NCBI GenBank assembly: GCA_027484145.1
Contig: JAIXUH010000002.1
Coordinates: forward strand, 124,001-188,000
Source: Rhodobacter sp.
Lineage (GTDB): Bacteria > Pseudomonadota > Alphaproteobacteria > Rhodobacterales > Rhodobacteraceae
Direction: 5' to 3'
Length of the DNA stretch: 64,000 bases
A program made the translations under genes and the position numbers. The notes under the pieces are model-generated. The model searched no databases, had not been told where the DNA came from, and saw nothing but the letters and a program-made list of their open reading frames with translations. Shown here piece by piece: positions 34,613 to 44,537 of this stretch. Every line of letters starts with the position of its first letter. Positions within the stretch are counted from its first letter, which is position 1.

Positions 34613-35124
34613 AACAGAACAATGTCGCTTCGCGGCGCGGGTTTGCGGTAATCTTCCTTGATCTCAGCAACCGGCAGACGCATTTGCTGAACCTGACCGC
34701 TGACAGGCCAGACCCTGATCTTGCGCCCTTGATCGCCGCCAAGGCTGCCGCCAAGATACCGTATCTGCTCGCGCTGCAAGAAGCTTTGGGCAAACTGGCC
34801 GTTGGCTTCGCCAATATCGGTGAGGCCAGGAACCATTCGTGCGCCGCCAAACAGTTTCGCTTCTAGTCTTTCGCGCTTTGCCCCGGCGCGGATCAGGCCG
34901 TTGATCAGCAATTCCATGGCGTTCAGGCCATACTTCATTGCCGTCCGGTCCGATGCATCGCCCCCCGGAAGCAGAAAATGGTTTAACCCACCAATGCCAG
35001 CCATGGGGTCGCGCAGAAAGGCTGCCACACATGATCCCAGAACCGTCGTCAGAACATCCGTCGGTTCGGCGGAAATCAGGAATTCGCCCTGGATCACCAC
35101 CCTGATGCGTTCGCCTGTGCTCAT
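34609..35124 (-). CDS. cheD: Chemoreceptor glutamine deamidase CheD
   Basis: A 171-residue CheD. The catalytic Cys and His are in TTVLGSCVAAFLRDP (C32) and GIGGLNHFLLPGG (H49), with the conserved YGLNAMELLINGLI and KLFGGARMV following. Deamidates Gln in receptor methylation regions. The ATG at 35124 overlaps the end of cheB, so the two adaptation enzymes are coupled. The frame is open further upstream but that region belongs to cheB. Confidence 0.94.
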   Translation of the reverse strand: MSTGERIRVVIQGEFLISAEPTDVLTTVLGSCVAAFLRDPMAGIGGLNHFLLPGGDASDRTAMKYGLNAMELLINGLIRAGAKRERLEAKLFGGARMVPGLTDIGEANGQFAQSFLQREQIRYLGGSLGGDQGRKIRVWPVSGQVQQMRLPVAEIKEDYRKPAPRSDIVLF

Positions 35125-35816
35125 CCGGAAAACCGTCCTTCTTTGGGATTGCTCACGCCATAGCCTGCGGCGGCCAGAAGCGCCGCTCCGATCGCAGGCA
35201 AGGGCAGGATTCGATCTGCGGCCTGTAGTTCTTGCGCAGCCTTTGGCATGCCGTAAACCACGCAAGTCTCGCGATCCTGGGCGATGGTCGGCCCGCCGGC
35301 GCGGCGAATATCCAGCAACCCTTCGGCCCCGTCGCGCCCCATGCCGGTCAACAAAGCCGCGGCAGGCTTGCAAGGCAAAGCGGCGGCAGATTGAAACAAC
35401 CGGTCCGCTGCGGGTCTATGCCCATGAACCGGCGCGCTTTCCATCAGGCGATTGATGATCACACGTTCGCCCCCGGCTGTGGCTTGACTGCAGGCTAGAA
35501 CCAGATGGGTCTCACCAGGTGGGGCGACATAGACATGCCCGTCCATGGCGAACATGCGGTCTTCTGCCAAAACAACTTTCGGGGCGCAGTTGCGGTTCAG
35601 ACCGGCGACAAAAGCCTCGACAAAGCCAGGACGCATGTGCTGCACAACGAACACAGGCGGGCAATCGGCCGGAAACGCGGCCAAAACGGTGTAGAGTGCC
35701 TCGACCCCGCCGGTTGATGCGCCAATCACGATGGGGCGCAAGGTCAGACGCGGTTGCCCCGACGCCGCAGAGTTTCGGGGAAGTTGGCCGCCCGAAAAAG
35801 TGTCAGCCATGAACAC
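35121..35816 (-). CDS. CheB-type methylesterase without receiver domain
   Basis: A 231-residue protein that is only the CheB catalytic domain. The triad is S34 in IGASTGG, H60 in FVVQHM and D162 in LTGMGRDGAEG. Full-length CheB has about 350 residues with an N-terminal receiver that inhibits the esterase until phosphorylated; here only about 27 residues precede the catalytic domain, and no receiver gene is fused or directly upstream. The enzyme may therefore be unregulated by phosphorylation or controlled by a separate CheY. ATG at 35816 or 35810. Confidence 0.9.
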   Translation of the reverse strand: MFMADTFSGGQLPRNSAASGQPRLTLRPIVIGASTGGVEALYTVLAAFPADCPPVFVVQHMRPGFVEAFVAGLNRNCAPKVVLAEDRMFAMDGHVYVAPPGETHLVLACSQATAGGERVIINRLMESAPVHGHRPAADRLFQSAAALPCKPAAALLTGMGRDGAEGLLDIRRAGGPTIAQDRETCVVYGMPKAAQELQAADRILPLPAIGAALLAAAGYGVSNPKEGRFSG

Positions 35817-35842
35817 GCAAGTCCGTGACGGGGGCGGGGGTC

Positions 35843-38791
35843 CTATGCCGCACGCTGTGCCCTCCTTGATGACGCGGCACCGGACAGGCGAAACCCTTGC
35901 AGCAGGCTCGACAACTCACTGGCTTCCTGCCGCAGCAATTGGCTGGCCGCCGTCGATTGTTCGACCATGGCCGCGTTCTGCTGGGTGACTTTGTCCAACA
36001 CAGACACGCCGGTGTTGATCTCGGCCAGACCATTGGACTGGTCCTGAGAGGATTGGGAAATCGCCTGCACGATCCGGCTGATTTCGGCAACATCCGCCAC
36101 GATGGCTTGAACCGCCTCACCGCTGCGCGCGACAAGGCCCGCGCCGGAGCTGACCTGCTCTTCGCTGGCTGTGATCAAATCCTTGATTTCTTTGGCAGCT
36201 TCAGACGAACGCTGCGCCAGGGCACGAACTTCTGCCGCAACGACGGCAAAGCCCCGGCCAGCATCACCGGCCCGTGCCGCCTCGACTCCCGCGTTCAGGG
36301 CCAGAAGGTTGGTCTGGAACGCAATGTCATCAATAACCGAAATGATCTGCGCGATCTGCTGCGATGACGACTCGATGGCCCCCATCGCCTCGATCGCTTT
36401 CTCGACCACCTGACCATTGCTCTTGGCTTCGGCATGGGCTGACAGCACACGCGCCCCGGCTTGCTGAGTGCCGTTGGTTGCAGCGCGAACATTCGATGTC
36501 AGAGTATCCAGTGCGGCTGCCGTTTCCTCCAGCGTGGCGGCCTGACTTTCTGTGCGTCGTGACAGATCAGAGGCTGCCCCTGAGATATCCGCGGCCCCTG
36601 ACACGATGCGCTCGGCAACAGACGCCACACGCGAAAGGGTCTGTTCCAGACTTTCGGCGGCGCGATTGAAGTTTTCGCGCAACACGTCGTATTCGGCTGG
36701 CAAGCCATGGGCGAGGCGCGAGGTCAGATCGCCCACGGCGAGGTCCGCCAGAGCCGTGCGAAGGGCATCAACCACCTGTTGCTGCTCAGCCGAGGTCTTA
36801 CGTTGAAGCCGGTCCACCTCGTGACGGGCGAGCGTTTCGGCGGTCATGTCCGTGCAGATGCCGATCAGACGTGTCACCCGGCCCGCGCGGTTGCGGATCG
36901 CGTTGATGTTGCAAAACACCCAAAGCTCACGCCCATCCTTGTTGACCCGGTGGTGGAGCTCGGCCAGCGAGCCGCGTTCCAACACACGCTGCAAGACTGG
37001 TGTCGCATCGGCAGTGCCGTTGCGAAAGAGCATCGAGAACGGTTTGCCAACCAGTTCTTCCCGGCTATAGCCGTATAGCAGCAGGCAATTGTCGTTCCCG
37101 CCCGAGATAAAGCCCTCGGGCGTCAGTTCCACGAGGGTTTGCATGCGGTCAATGGCGTCGACGATGGCGGCAGTGCGACGCGTCTCTTTCACATTTTCCC
37201 AGACAACGACATAGCCTGCGTGACTGTTGTCCTGATCCTTGACCGGGTTGATGCTGAGCGAAAAGGTCTGATCGCCAATCTCGATGTCCGACTCCAGCCG
37301 CGCGCCTTCGGATTGGGTAAGTCGGGCCATGTTGTCGTCGTGCGATTTGTGAAACACGCTGATGTTCCGCCCGATCAGGGTGTTCGCATCAAAATCGGGC
37401 CAACGGCTTCGCATGGCGGCTTCGTTCATCGTGAAGATCCTGGTGGCCGCCTCATTGAGGTAAAGGATAGTTCCCGCCCGATCGGAAATCACCATTGCGC
37501 TGGAGCTTGTGGCGAAAGCCTGGCCCTTGAACAGCATTTCCAGCCGGGCGCCATCGGCAGCAACCTGTTCGGCCCGGAAGTTTTCAAGTCCACGGGCAAT
37601 GTCGCCCACCTCGTCCCTGCGGTTCAGAAAGTCGATAGCCACCGCCTCGCGCCGTGAGATTTTCTCGATCGTCCGGTTCAGACGGGCCAGAGGATGTGCG
37701 ATCCAGCGGCCTATCATCAGGCCAAGCGCCAGCAAAACTCCGGCCGTCAGCACTGCCCCCAGCACGGCCGTACGCGTTTTTTCGCGGACCGGGGCCATCA
37801 ACATCTCAAGGTCAGCCTCGGCCAGAACCGACCAGTTCGACTGAAAGCTGCGGATCTGGCGATAGGCCACCACAACCTGGCGGCCCGATTGACCAATGAC
37901 ATCGGACATGACGCCAGACCGTCCCTGCACCGCCTGCAGCACCTGTGGCGTCTGAACTGGCTTGGCGCCCAGGATATGTCCCTTGTCATCTTCCATGCGA
38001 TAGGTGCCATCCGGCCCGATCATGGTAATCTCGGCCGACAGGTTTGCGTTTGCCACAGTATCCAGCAGGTCGGTCAGGACAGAACTGGGGATCTGAATGG
38101 CCAGAACGCCGACCTTCTCCCCTTTTTCATTCAGGATGGCGGTTGCCAGAAACCCGGCGGGAACATTGCCTGAAAAAACATATGGCTTGAAATCCTCGAA
38201 CACCACCGTGCCCGGAACGCCTGTCCACGCCCGGGAAAAGGCGCGCCCCAGACCGGTGTCACGCAAGGCGGCGTCATTGGCATTCTGGCCAAGATCACCT
38301 TCCTTGACCACCGTATAGATCACCAAGCCATCGGCATCGAACAGGAACATGTCATAGTAGCCATTCTCGCGGCGCAGGCTGCGGAAATAGTCATGCGCGC
38401 CGGCATGCACGCTGGAATAGGCGGTCCGGTCGCCAGCATCGTCCACCTTTTCGCGGTCAGACCCCGCATAGGGGTTTGCGGCGACATAATTCTTTTGCAG
38501 ATAGCTCAGCGCCCCTTCCTTTTGGCCTTTCAGAACGACCGAGAACTGCTTGAGAGCCTTCAGTGTCAGGTCAGACTGCGCCACCGTCTTTATGTTGCGT
38601 TCGGTTTGGGTGAACCATGCTTCAATCTGGCTGACGGCAAGGTCAGCCTCTCGTGACAGGTCGCTAGTCGTCTGGCGCAAAAGCGATTTTCGCATGTCCA
38701 GCATGACGTAGGTCATGAAGACCGCGAGGACGGACAAGACCGAAATCACGAAAACCGCAGGCAACAGCACGGTCAGGCTAGTGCGTTTCAT
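35843..38791 (-). CDS. Large chemoreceptor: Cache, HAMP, two PAS and signalling domain
   Basis: A 982-residue transducer. The first membrane helix is at about residues 5-32, a periplasmic double-Cache-like ligand domain covers about 35-335 ([32 protein letters not shown]), a second helix follows ([20 protein letters not shown]), then HAMP, PAS 1 ([21 protein letters not shown]), PAS 2 ([16 protein letters not shown]) and the signalling tip [20 protein letters not shown]. The ATG at 38791 has GAGG upstream. Adjacent to cheB, so it probably feeds this cluster. PAS domains suggest it also senses something inside the cell. Confidence 0.92.
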   Translation of the reverse strand: MKRTSLTVLLPAVFVISVLSVLAVFMTYVMLDMRKSLLRQTTSDLSREADLAVSQIEAWFTQTERNIKTVAQSDLTLKALKQFSVVLKGQKEGALSYLQKNYVAANPYAGSDREKVDDAGDRTAYSSVHAGAHDYFRSLRRENGYYDMFLFDADGLVIYTVVKEGDLGQNANDAALRDTGLGRAFSRAWTGVPGTVVFEDFKPYVFSGNVPAGFLATAILNEKGEKVGVLAIQIPSSVLTDLLDTVANANLSAEITMIGPDGTYRMEDDKGHILGAKPVQTPQVLQAVQGRSGVMSDVIGQSGRQVVVAYRQIRSFQSNWSVLAEADLEMLMAPVREKTRTAVLGAVLTAGVLLALGLMIGRWIAHPLARLNRTIEKISRREAVAIDFLNRRDEVGDIARGLENFRAEQVAADGARLEMLFKGQAFATSSSAMVISDRAGTILYLNEAATRIFTMNEAAMRSRWPDFDANTLIGRNISVFHKSHDDNMARLTQSEGARLESDIEIGDQTFSLSINPVKDQDNSHAGYVVVWENVKETRRTAAIVDAIDRMQTLVELTPEGFISGGNDNCLLLYGYSREELVGKPFSMLFRNGTADATPVLQRVLERGSLAELHHRVNKDGRELWVFCNINAIRNRAGRVTRLIGICTDMTAETLARHEVDRLQRKTSAEQQQVVDALRTALADLAVGDLTSRLAHGLPAEYDVLRENFNRAAESLEQTLSRVASVAERIVSGAADISGAASDLSRRTESQAATLEETAAALDTLTSNVRAATNGTQQAGARVLSAHAEAKSNGQVVEKAIEAMGAIESSSQQIAQIISVIDDIAFQTNLLALNAGVEAARAGDAGRGFAVVAAEVRALAQRSSEAAKEIKDLITASEEQVSSGAGLVARSGEAVQAIVADVAEISRIVQAISQSSQDQSNGLAEINTGVSVLDKVTQQNAAMVEQSTAASQLLRQEASELSSLLQGFRLSGAASSRRAQRAA

Positions 38792-38909
38792 TCCCAAACC
38801 CTCGTTCGAACAACCCACCCGGCAACGGCACCGCGATCAAGGGCGCCGTAATCCGGGATGGAGGGCAGGGTCGCGCAAGGGTCTGAATCTTGTGCTAACG
38901 TGCGCGATT

Positions 38910-41096
38910 TTACGGAACAGGCTTCCCGCAAAGGGCAAGGCCGCCCGCGCAGATCGAGGCAACCGAAGGCAGCGTCGCCGCATAGGCCGGGCCGGTGGCA
39001 ATGAAACTGTCGTCCGCCGTTACGCGGGCACAGGGCAGTTTTTGCGCCAAAAGGGTCATCAGGGCTTCGGATACATTACCTGACCTGCGACACTCATCCA
39101 CGATCAGTACCCTGCCAACCCCTTCAACCGACTGAAGAATCTCCGCCTCTGGCAAGGGTGAAAGCCACCGCAGGTCAATCACGCGCAGCGCAAGGCCCGT
39201 CGTGGCCAAGGTCCTTGCGGCCTGCAGCGACTGGTGGTGCCCGTTGCCATAGGTGATGATCGCCAGATCACGGCCTTGCCCCGTGACCCCAACTTTGCCA
39301 AAGGCAATGCGCTGGTAAGGTTCTGGATACCGGGCCATCCAAAGGCCGTCAGCAGGCGCGTACAGATCGCGCATCGGATAGAGCGCGATCGGTTCGACAA
39401 AGACAACAACCCGCTGTTCTTCGGCGGCCAGACGTACTGATTCCCGCAGCATCATGACGGCATCCTCGGGACGTGACGGGCAGGCGACGATCAGCCCCGG
39501 AATATCGCGCAGAACGCCAAGCGAATTGTCATTGTGGAAATGCCCGCCAAAGCCCTTCTGATAGCCAAGACCGGCAATCCGCAACACCATCGGGTTGCTG
39601 AACTGACCATCGGAAAAGAAGGGCAGGGTGGCCGCCTCGCCGCGGATCTGGTCCTCGGCGTTGTGCAGATAAGCAAGGAACTGAATCTCGGGAATGGGCA
39701 GAAATCCGTTTTGCCCCATCCCGATGGCAAGGCCCAGAATGGATTGCTCATCCAGCAGCGTGTCGATCACCCGTTGCGCGCCAAACCGGGCCAACAGCTT
39801 TTGCGTGACCCCGTAAACCCCGCCCTTGCGACCGACATCTTCGCCCATCAGCACGGCCTCGGGGCGCTCCAGCATGATGTCGGTCAGTGCCCAGTTGATC
39901 AGCCGCGACATCGGCTGCGGCTCGTCCATGGCCTTCAGATCCGACCCGAAGGCCGCCGCGCGCGCCTCGGCTGACGGCCCGTTTGACGGCGCAAGGGCCC
40001 GGTGCGGCGGGATCAGGCTGGCCATCACATCCGCAGATGACTGCAGGCGTGGGCGGGTCACGGCGTCGGCGGCCTTCGTGGCCACCTCCTCGGCTGCCGC
40101 GTGATAGGCGGCAAGGGCTGCATCGGGGGCCATCACCCCGGCATCGCGCAACAGGCGCACGCTGTGCAGCAGCGGATCATTGGCCTCATCCGCCTCGACC
40201 TCGTCGCGCGACAAATAGGTTGTCGGCACATCAGCCCCCGCGTGGCCGTAAAGCCGGACGGTGCGCAGGTGCAGGATCGCCGGTTTGCGGCTGCGTCGAA
40301 TGAAATCGGCAGCCTCGGTCACCACGCGATAGGTGTCGTAAAGATCCAGACCATCGGCCTGAAAATAGGTCAGTCCGGGACGCGCCCGCAGCACGGCCTC
40401 GACCCAACCCTTCGGTGATTTGGTCGAAATGCCAATGCCATTGTCTTCGCAGACAAACAGCATCGGCATGGCGGCCCCCTGCCACGTGGCCCATCCCGCC
40501 GAATTCAGCGCACCTTGTGCCGTGGAATGGTTCAGCGATGCATCGCCGAAACTGGCCATCACAAGGCCATCGGCCGCGAGCAATGCATGTGCGGGCCGAT
40601 GGCGGCGCATCAACCCAATCGAATGAGCGGCCCCAACCGCCTTGGGCAGATGGCTGGCGATGGTCGAGGTTTGCGGCGGGATCATCAGCGCGCGCGACCC
40701 CAGCACCTTGTGCCGCCCGCCCGAAATCGGGTCCTCGCGCGAGGCGGCAAAGGACAAAAGCATGTCCCAGACCGGGTCTTGGCCTGCCACGGTCAGGGCG
40801 CGACCGATCTGAAAGGCGGCGTCACGGTAATGCAAAAAGGCCATGTCATCGGCCCGCAGCGCAAGTGCCACTGCGGCCATACCTTCGTGCCCAGACGAGC
40901 CGATGGTGTAAAACCCCTGTCCTGCCCGCTGCATCACCCGCGCCTGACGGTCCAGCGCGCGCGACAGGCACCCGGCGCGAAAGGCGATGCGGGCAAGGTC
41001 TGCGGTCAAGGGCCCAGAGGGCTGGCTGCCCTGCGGCAGGTCGCCTGCAGCAACACGGCGCACAAAGTTGTCGTGCACGATATCTGCGCGATCCAT
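38910..41096 (-). CDS. Fused 2-oxoacid dehydrogenase E1 (alpha and beta in one chain), TPP-dependent
   Basis: A 728-residue protein. The N-terminal half is E1 alpha with the thiamine diphosphate motif GDASLNHSTAQGALNSAG and FVCEDNGIGIST; the C-terminal half is E1 beta with LMGEDVGRKGGVYGVTQKL, TLLDEQSILGLAIGMG and RVIDLRWLSPLPEAEIL. Normally these are separate subunits, as in the pdhA and pdhB genes 7 kb away. It most resembles branched-chain 2-oxoacid E1. No E2 or E3 gene adjoins it, so it must borrow or find them elsewhere. ATG at 41096; the frame is open to 41153 but lacks a good start there. Confidence 0.88.
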   Translation of the reverse strand: MDRADIVHDNFVRRVAAGDLPQGSQPSGPLTADLARIAFRAGCLSRALDRQARVMQRAGQGFYTIGSSGHEGMAAVALALRADDMAFLHYRDAAFQIGRALTVAGQDPVWDMLLSFAASREDPISGGRHKVLGSRALMIPPQTSTIASHLPKAVGAAHSIGLMRRHRPAHALLAADGLVMASFGDASLNHSTAQGALNSAGWATWQGAAMPMLFVCEDNGIGISTKSPKGWVEAVLRARPGLTYFQADGLDLYDTYRVVTEAADFIRRSRKPAILHLRTVRLYGHAGADVPTTYLSRDEVEADEANDPLLHSVRLLRDAGVMAPDAALAAYHAAAEEVATKAADAVTRPRLQSSADVMASLIPPHRALAPSNGPSAEARAAAFGSDLKAMDEPQPMSRLINWALTDIMLERPEAVLMGEDVGRKGGVYGVTQKLLARFGAQRVIDTLLDEQSILGLAIGMGQNGFLPIPEIQFLAYLHNAEDQIRGEAATLPFFSDGQFSNPMVLRIAGLGYQKGFGGHFHNDNSLGVLRDIPGLIVACPSRPEDAVMMLRESVRLAAEEQRVVVFVEPIALYPMRDLYAPADGLWMARYPEPYQRIAFGKVGVTGQGRDLAIITYGNGHHQSLQAARTLATTGLALRVIDLRWLSPLPEAEILQSVEGVGRVLIVDECRRSGNVSEALMTLLAQKLPCARVTADDSFIATGPAYAATLPSVASICAGGLALCGKPVP

Positions 41097-41131
41097 GGCT
41101 GACCCCCTGTCAAGCCTGCGCGGGCCGAGGT

Positions 41132-41189
41132 GGCGCGCGCAAGAATTTTGCAAAATTCTTGACCAATTCCTTTGCAGGAATTGCGCGCC
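41132..41189. repeat. Double-palindrome intergenic repeat, copy A
   Basis: AAGAATTTTGCAAAATTCTT (41141-41160), a perfect 20-base palindrome, then CAATTCC-TTTGCA-GGAATTG (41164-41183), all enclosed by GGCGCGC and GCGCGCC arms. It ends on the stop codon of gcdH. The same element, inverted and slightly diverged, is at 49241-49290, including an identical AATTCCTTTGCAGGAATT core. It fills most of the gap between the E1 fusion and gcdH genes. Confidence 0.85.
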
Positions 41190-42412
41190 TAGAAAAACGC
41201 CTGCAGCCCTGTGATGGCCCGGCCAAGGATCAGCGCGTGGACGTCATGCGTGCCTTCATAGGTGTTCACCGTCTCAAGGTTCACCATGTGGCGCATGATC
41301 TGGTAATCTTCCTGAATGCCGTTGCCGCCGTGCATGTCGCGTGACATCCGCGCCGCCTCCAGCGCCTTGCCGCAATTGTTGCGCTTGATGATCGAGATCA
41401 TCTCTGGCGCGGCATTGGCCTCATCCAGCAAGCGACCCACGCGGAGCGAGGCCTGCAGGCCAAGGCTGATGTCGGTCATCATATCGGCCAGCTTTTTCTG
41501 GAACAACTGGGTCTGTGCCAGCGGGCGGTTGAACTGCTTGCGGTCCAGACCATACTGCCGCGCGGCATGCATGCAGAACTCGGCCGCCCCCAGCACACCC
41601 CAACTGATGCCATAGCGCGCCCGGTTGAGGCAGCCGAACGGACCTTTCAGCCCCTCGACATTGGGAAGCAGCGCATCTTCGCCCACTTCCACGTCCTTCA
41701 TCACGATCTCGCCCGTGATGCTCGCGCGCAGTGACAGCTTGCCGCCGATCTTGGGGGCCGACAGGCCTTTCATGCCTTTTTCCAGCACGAAGCCCTTGAT
41801 CTTGCCGCCATGCGCTTCGGATTTCGCCCAGACCACAAACACATCGGCAATCGGCGCGTTCGAAATCCACATCTTGGCGCCGTTCAGCACATAGCCATTG
41901 GCGGTTTTCTTCGCCACCGTCTTCATGCCGGCAGGGTCTGATCCGGCGTCGGGCTCTGTCAGGCCAAAGCAGCCGATCCATTCACCCGAGGCCAATTTCG
42001 GCAGGAACTTTGCCCGCTGATGTTCCGTGCCATAGGCATAGATCGGATACATCACGAGGCTGGATTGCACGCTCATCATGCTGCGATAGCCGCTGTCGAC
42101 CCGCTCCACTTCGCGCGCAACCAGACCGTAAGCCACATAGGATGCGCCGATGCCGCCATACTCTTCGGGGATGGTCACGCCCAAAAGGCCCATTTCACCC
42201 ATCTCGCGGAAAATCGCAGGGTCAGTGGATTCTTCGCGATAGGCGGCGATGACACGCGGCTGCAGCTTTTCCTGCGCATAGGCCCGCGCCCCGTCGCGCA
42301 GCATGCGTTCTTCCTCGGACAGCTGATCGTTCAGACGAAAGGGGTCTTCCCAATCAAACCGGCTGAGATCCGGGGCGTCCTTGGCTTTCAGTTTCGGGGC
42401 ATCAAGACTCAT
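41189..42412 (-). CDS. gcdH: Glutaryl-CoA dehydrogenase
   Basis: FAD enzyme that oxidises and decarboxylates glutaryl-CoA to crotonyl-CoA in lysine and tryptophan breakdown. The 407-residue protein starts [22 protein letters not shown], has [20 protein letters not shown] with the substrate-binding Arg typical of the family, the FAD loop [13 protein letters not shown] and the catalytic Glu in NTYEGTHD (E386). The ATG at 42412 follows GGAGG. A LysR regulator is divergently transcribed next to it. Confidence 0.93.
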   Translation of the reverse strand: MSLDAPKLKAKDAPDLSRFDWEDPFRLNDQLSEEERMLRDGARAYAQEKLQPRVIAAYREESTDPAIFREMGEMGLLGVTIPEEYGGIGASYVAYGLVAREVERVDSGYRSMMSVQSSLVMYPIYAYGTEHQRAKFLPKLASGEWIGCFGLTEPDAGSDPAGMKTVAKKTANGYVLNGAKMWISNAPIADVFVVWAKSEAHGGKIKGFVLEKGMKGLSAPKIGGKLSLRASITGEIVMKDVEVGEDALLPNVEGLKGPFGCLNRARYGISWGVLGAAEFCMHAARQYGLDRKQFNRPLAQTQLFQKKLADMMTDISLGLQASLRVGRLLDEANAAPEMISIIKRNNCGKALEAARMSRDMHGGNGIQEDYQIMRHMVNLETVNTYEGTHDVHALILGRAITGLQAFF

Positions 42413-42495
42413 GGCATCCTCCGGGTTTTGGGTAGTGTGCCACGGGCAAAGCAACGGCGAAACCTATTGACACCTTGCATGACCCGCAGCCAGCG

Positions 42496-42526
42496 TTTCA
42501 CGCATATTGCTTGGTTTTCGCTGAAA
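42496..42526. promoter_or_regulatory. Possible LysR-type binding site between gcdH and its regulator
   Basis: TTTCA (42496) and TGAAA (42522-42526) arms are spaced across an AT-rich core in the divergent gcdH/lysR region. Spacing is wider than the usual T-n11-A pattern, so this is a weak call based on position. Confidence 0.25.
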
Positions 42527-42567
42527 TGCTATCGACCTCTTCTCACCAGTTCATGAGGAAAAGTCAT

Positions 42568-43488
42568 ATGTCTGGCCCGCGCCGCCTTTTGCCATCGATC
42601 TCGGCGCTTGTTGCGCTGGAGGCTGTTGACCGGCTTGGCAGCGCCTCGGCGGCGGCGGCAGAGTTGGCGTTGACGCAAGGGGCGGTCAGCCGGTCGCTGC
42701 AGGCGCTGGAGGGGCAGCTTGGCGTGACCCTTCTGCTACGCGAAAAGCAGCGCCTGCGGTTGACCCCCGCCGCGCAAGACTATGTGCGGCAGGTGCGGGC
42801 AAGTCTGACCGCCATTTCGCAGGCGTCCTTGCGACTGCGGACCAATCCGGGCGGCGGAAGCTTGTCGCTTGCCATTCTGCCCGCCTTCGGGGTGCAGTGG
42901 CTAGCCCCGCGCCTGCCTGCCTTTACGCGCGCAAACCCCGGTGTCACCGTGAATCTGTCCACCCGCCTCCGGCCCTTTGACTTCGGTACTGAACCCTTTG
43001 ATGCCGCAATTCATTTTGGCCGGGCCGACTGGCCGGGGGCCGAGCATCTGCTGCTGATGGAGGAAGAGGTGCTGCCCGTTTGCGCGCCGGGTCTGCTGTC
43101 GGCGCCGTTGACGGTGGCGGACGATCTGCTGGGGCTGCCGCTTTTGCAACTGGAAAGTCGGCCGGGGGCCTGGGGGCGGTATCTGGCGGCGCAGGGCGTG
43201 CCGGGGCAGCGGCCGGGCGGCATGGTGTTTGACCAGTTCGCCACCATGACCATCGGGGCCATTCATGGCCTTGGCGTGGCACTCTTGCCGCGCTTTCTGA
43301 TCGGCGCCGACTTGGCCGAAGGGCGTTTGGTGCCGGCATGGCCGGCTGTTGGTCATGGCATGGGCAGTTACTATCTGGTCTGGCCGAAGGATACGCCGCC
43401 GCGCCCGCCACTGATCGCCTTTTGCAACTGGATCGCCGGTGTGCTGGAGCAAGCACCACCTCTCCCCGTGCAGGCGCGCACAGAATAG
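42568..43488 (+). CDS. LysR-family regulator next to gcdH
   Basis: A 306-residue LysR protein: helix-turn-helix at residues 7-60 (SASAAAAELALTQGAVSRSLQALEGQLGV) and a substrate-binding domain with LSLAILPAFGVQWLAPRLPAF and GLGVALLPRFLIGADL. Closest in pattern to GcvA-type regulators. Divergence from gcdH suggests it controls glutaryl-CoA breakdown, like GcdR in other bacteria. ATG at 42568 with GAGGAAA upstream; another ATG lies five codons earlier. Confidence 0.88.
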   Translation: MSGPRRLLPSISALVALEAVDRLGSASAAAAELALTQGAVSRSLQALEGQLGVTLLLREKQRLRLTPAAQDYVRQVRASLTAISQASLRLRTNPGGGSLSLAILPAFGVQWLAPRLPAFTRANPGVTVNLSTRLRPFDFGTEPFDAAIHFGRADWPGAEHLLLMEEEVLPVCAPGLLSAPLTVADDLLGLPLLQLESRPGAWGRYLAAQGVPGQRPGGMVFDQFATMTIGAIHGLGVALLPRFLIGADLAEGRLVPAWPAVGHGMGSYYLVWPKDTPPRPPLIAFCNWIAGVLEQAPPLPVQARTE

Positions 43489-43568
43489 GTTCAGCCTTGG
43501 GTCTTTTGCGCGGCGGCCCCTAGGGTATAGTGCCAGCGATCCCGCTTCGGGGGTGAAAGGATAAGGCC

Positions 43569-44201
43569 ATGATCACGCGTCACATTCCGGGGGCCGAGGT
43601 GGGCATCGTTCTGTTGCACGGGCGGGGCGGGTCAGGCGACGACATCCTGTCTCTGCTCGATCATGCAGGGCTGGCGGAGGTGGCCGCCGTTGCGCCCGAA
43701 GCCATGGGCCATTCGTGGTGGCCAACCAGCTTTCTGGCCCCCATCGCCCAGATGGAACCGCATGTGGCGCGCGGTCTGGCCGCCGTGTCGCAGGGGATTG
43801 ATGCGCTGATTGGCCAAGGGCTGGCGCGCGATGCGATCTGGCTGGGCGGGTTTTCGCAAGGGGCCTGTCTTGCGCTTGAGGCCTATGCGCGCCTTGGGGC
43901 AGGTCTGGCTGGCGTGTTCGGCTTTTCCGGCGGTCTGGTCGGCATGGCCGATACCGGGGCGCAGACGCCGCAACTTTATGGTCATGCCGAAAAGCGGTTT
44001 GACTATGCCGCAAAACGTCCGGGCAAGGTCTGGCTTTCGGTGCATGAGCGTGACCCGCATATTCCGCTGAAACGCGTGGAAGATTCCGCCACGGCATTTC
44101 GGGCCATGGGGGCCGGGGTTCAGGTCAAGGTCTATCCGGGTGCCGGCCACGCCATACTGCGCGATGACGCGGCGGCCTTGCGGTCGGCACTGGTGGTCTG
44201 A
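43569..44201 (+). CDS. Alpha/beta hydrolase, phospholipase/carboxylesterase type
   Basis: A 210-residue esterase with the oxyanion region VLLHGRGGSGDDI, nucleophile Ser in GGFSQGACLALE, acid in SVHERDPHIPL and His in YPGAGHAILRDD. Related to YpfH and small carboxylesterases; the true substrate is not shown. It stands alone between the LysR gene and a small minus-strand ORF. Confidence 0.9.
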   Translation: MITRHIPGAEVGIVLLHGRGGSGDDILSLLDHAGLAEVAAVAPEAMGHSWWPTSFLAPIAQMEPHVARGLAAVSQGIDALIGQGLARDAIWLGGFSQGACLALEAYARLGAGLAGVFGFSGGLVGMADTGAQTPQLYGHAEKRFDYAAKRPGKVWLSVHERDPHIPLKRVEDSATAFRAMGAGVQVKVYPGAGHAILRDDAAALRSALVV

Positions 44202-44211
44202 CGCCGAGGCC

Positions 44212-44349
44212 TCAGGACCGGCCCTCCAGCCGGTCAAGGAAATGGGCCAAGGGGTCAGATGGGGCCAAACCCTTTAGCGACTGGCGCAACAATTCTGCCA
44301 GATCAACAGGTTGCGCGGGGGTGGCGGGGAAGGTGGGTTGCTGTGTCAT
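44212..44349 (-). CDS. Small 45-residue protein upstream of cysE
   Basis: A short ORF with a strong GGAGG ribosome binding site four bases before its ATG at 44349. The product begins MTQQPTFPATPAQPVDLAEL and continues as a likely amphipathic helix (LLRQSLKGLAPSDPLAHFLDRLEGRS). Codon use looks like that of its neighbours. It reads away from cysE and converges on the esterase gene, whose stop is ten bases away. No family is recognised; the call rests on the ribosome binding site and coding appearance. Confidence 0.55.
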   Translation of the reverse strand: MTQQPTFPATPAQPVDLAELLRQSLKGLAPSDPLAHFLDRLEGRS

Positions 44350-44409
44350 GAAGCCTCCGACAAGAACGGGTCATGGCTTGCATCTTGATCTGCTGGCTTG
44401 AGACTAATC

Positions 44410-44435
44410 TTGACTATTTAAGTATGAAATGTCAA
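44410..44435. promoter_or_regulatory. Inverted repeat in the cysE upstream region
   Basis: TTGACTATTT and AAATGTCAA form an imperfect inverted repeat (one-base bulge) around an AT-rich centre, in the 188-base divergent gap between the small ORF and cysE. TTGACT could serve as a -35 box. Possible operator or overlapping promoters; the rest of this gap shows only a short palindrome AACCCGCGGGTT. Confidence 0.4.
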
Positions 44436-44537
44436 TCCTGATGTCAGCGGCCAACCCGCGGGTTTTCCGTTCTGCTGACTGTTGAATCTGCGCCGTATCT
44501 GCTATCTTGATGCTCATCCCAGAATGAGGGCCTAGCC

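Noticed and set aside
44452-44463. Palindrome AACCCGCGGGTT upstream of cysE as a terminator
   Set aside because: There is no loop and only four T after it; too short to support a call.
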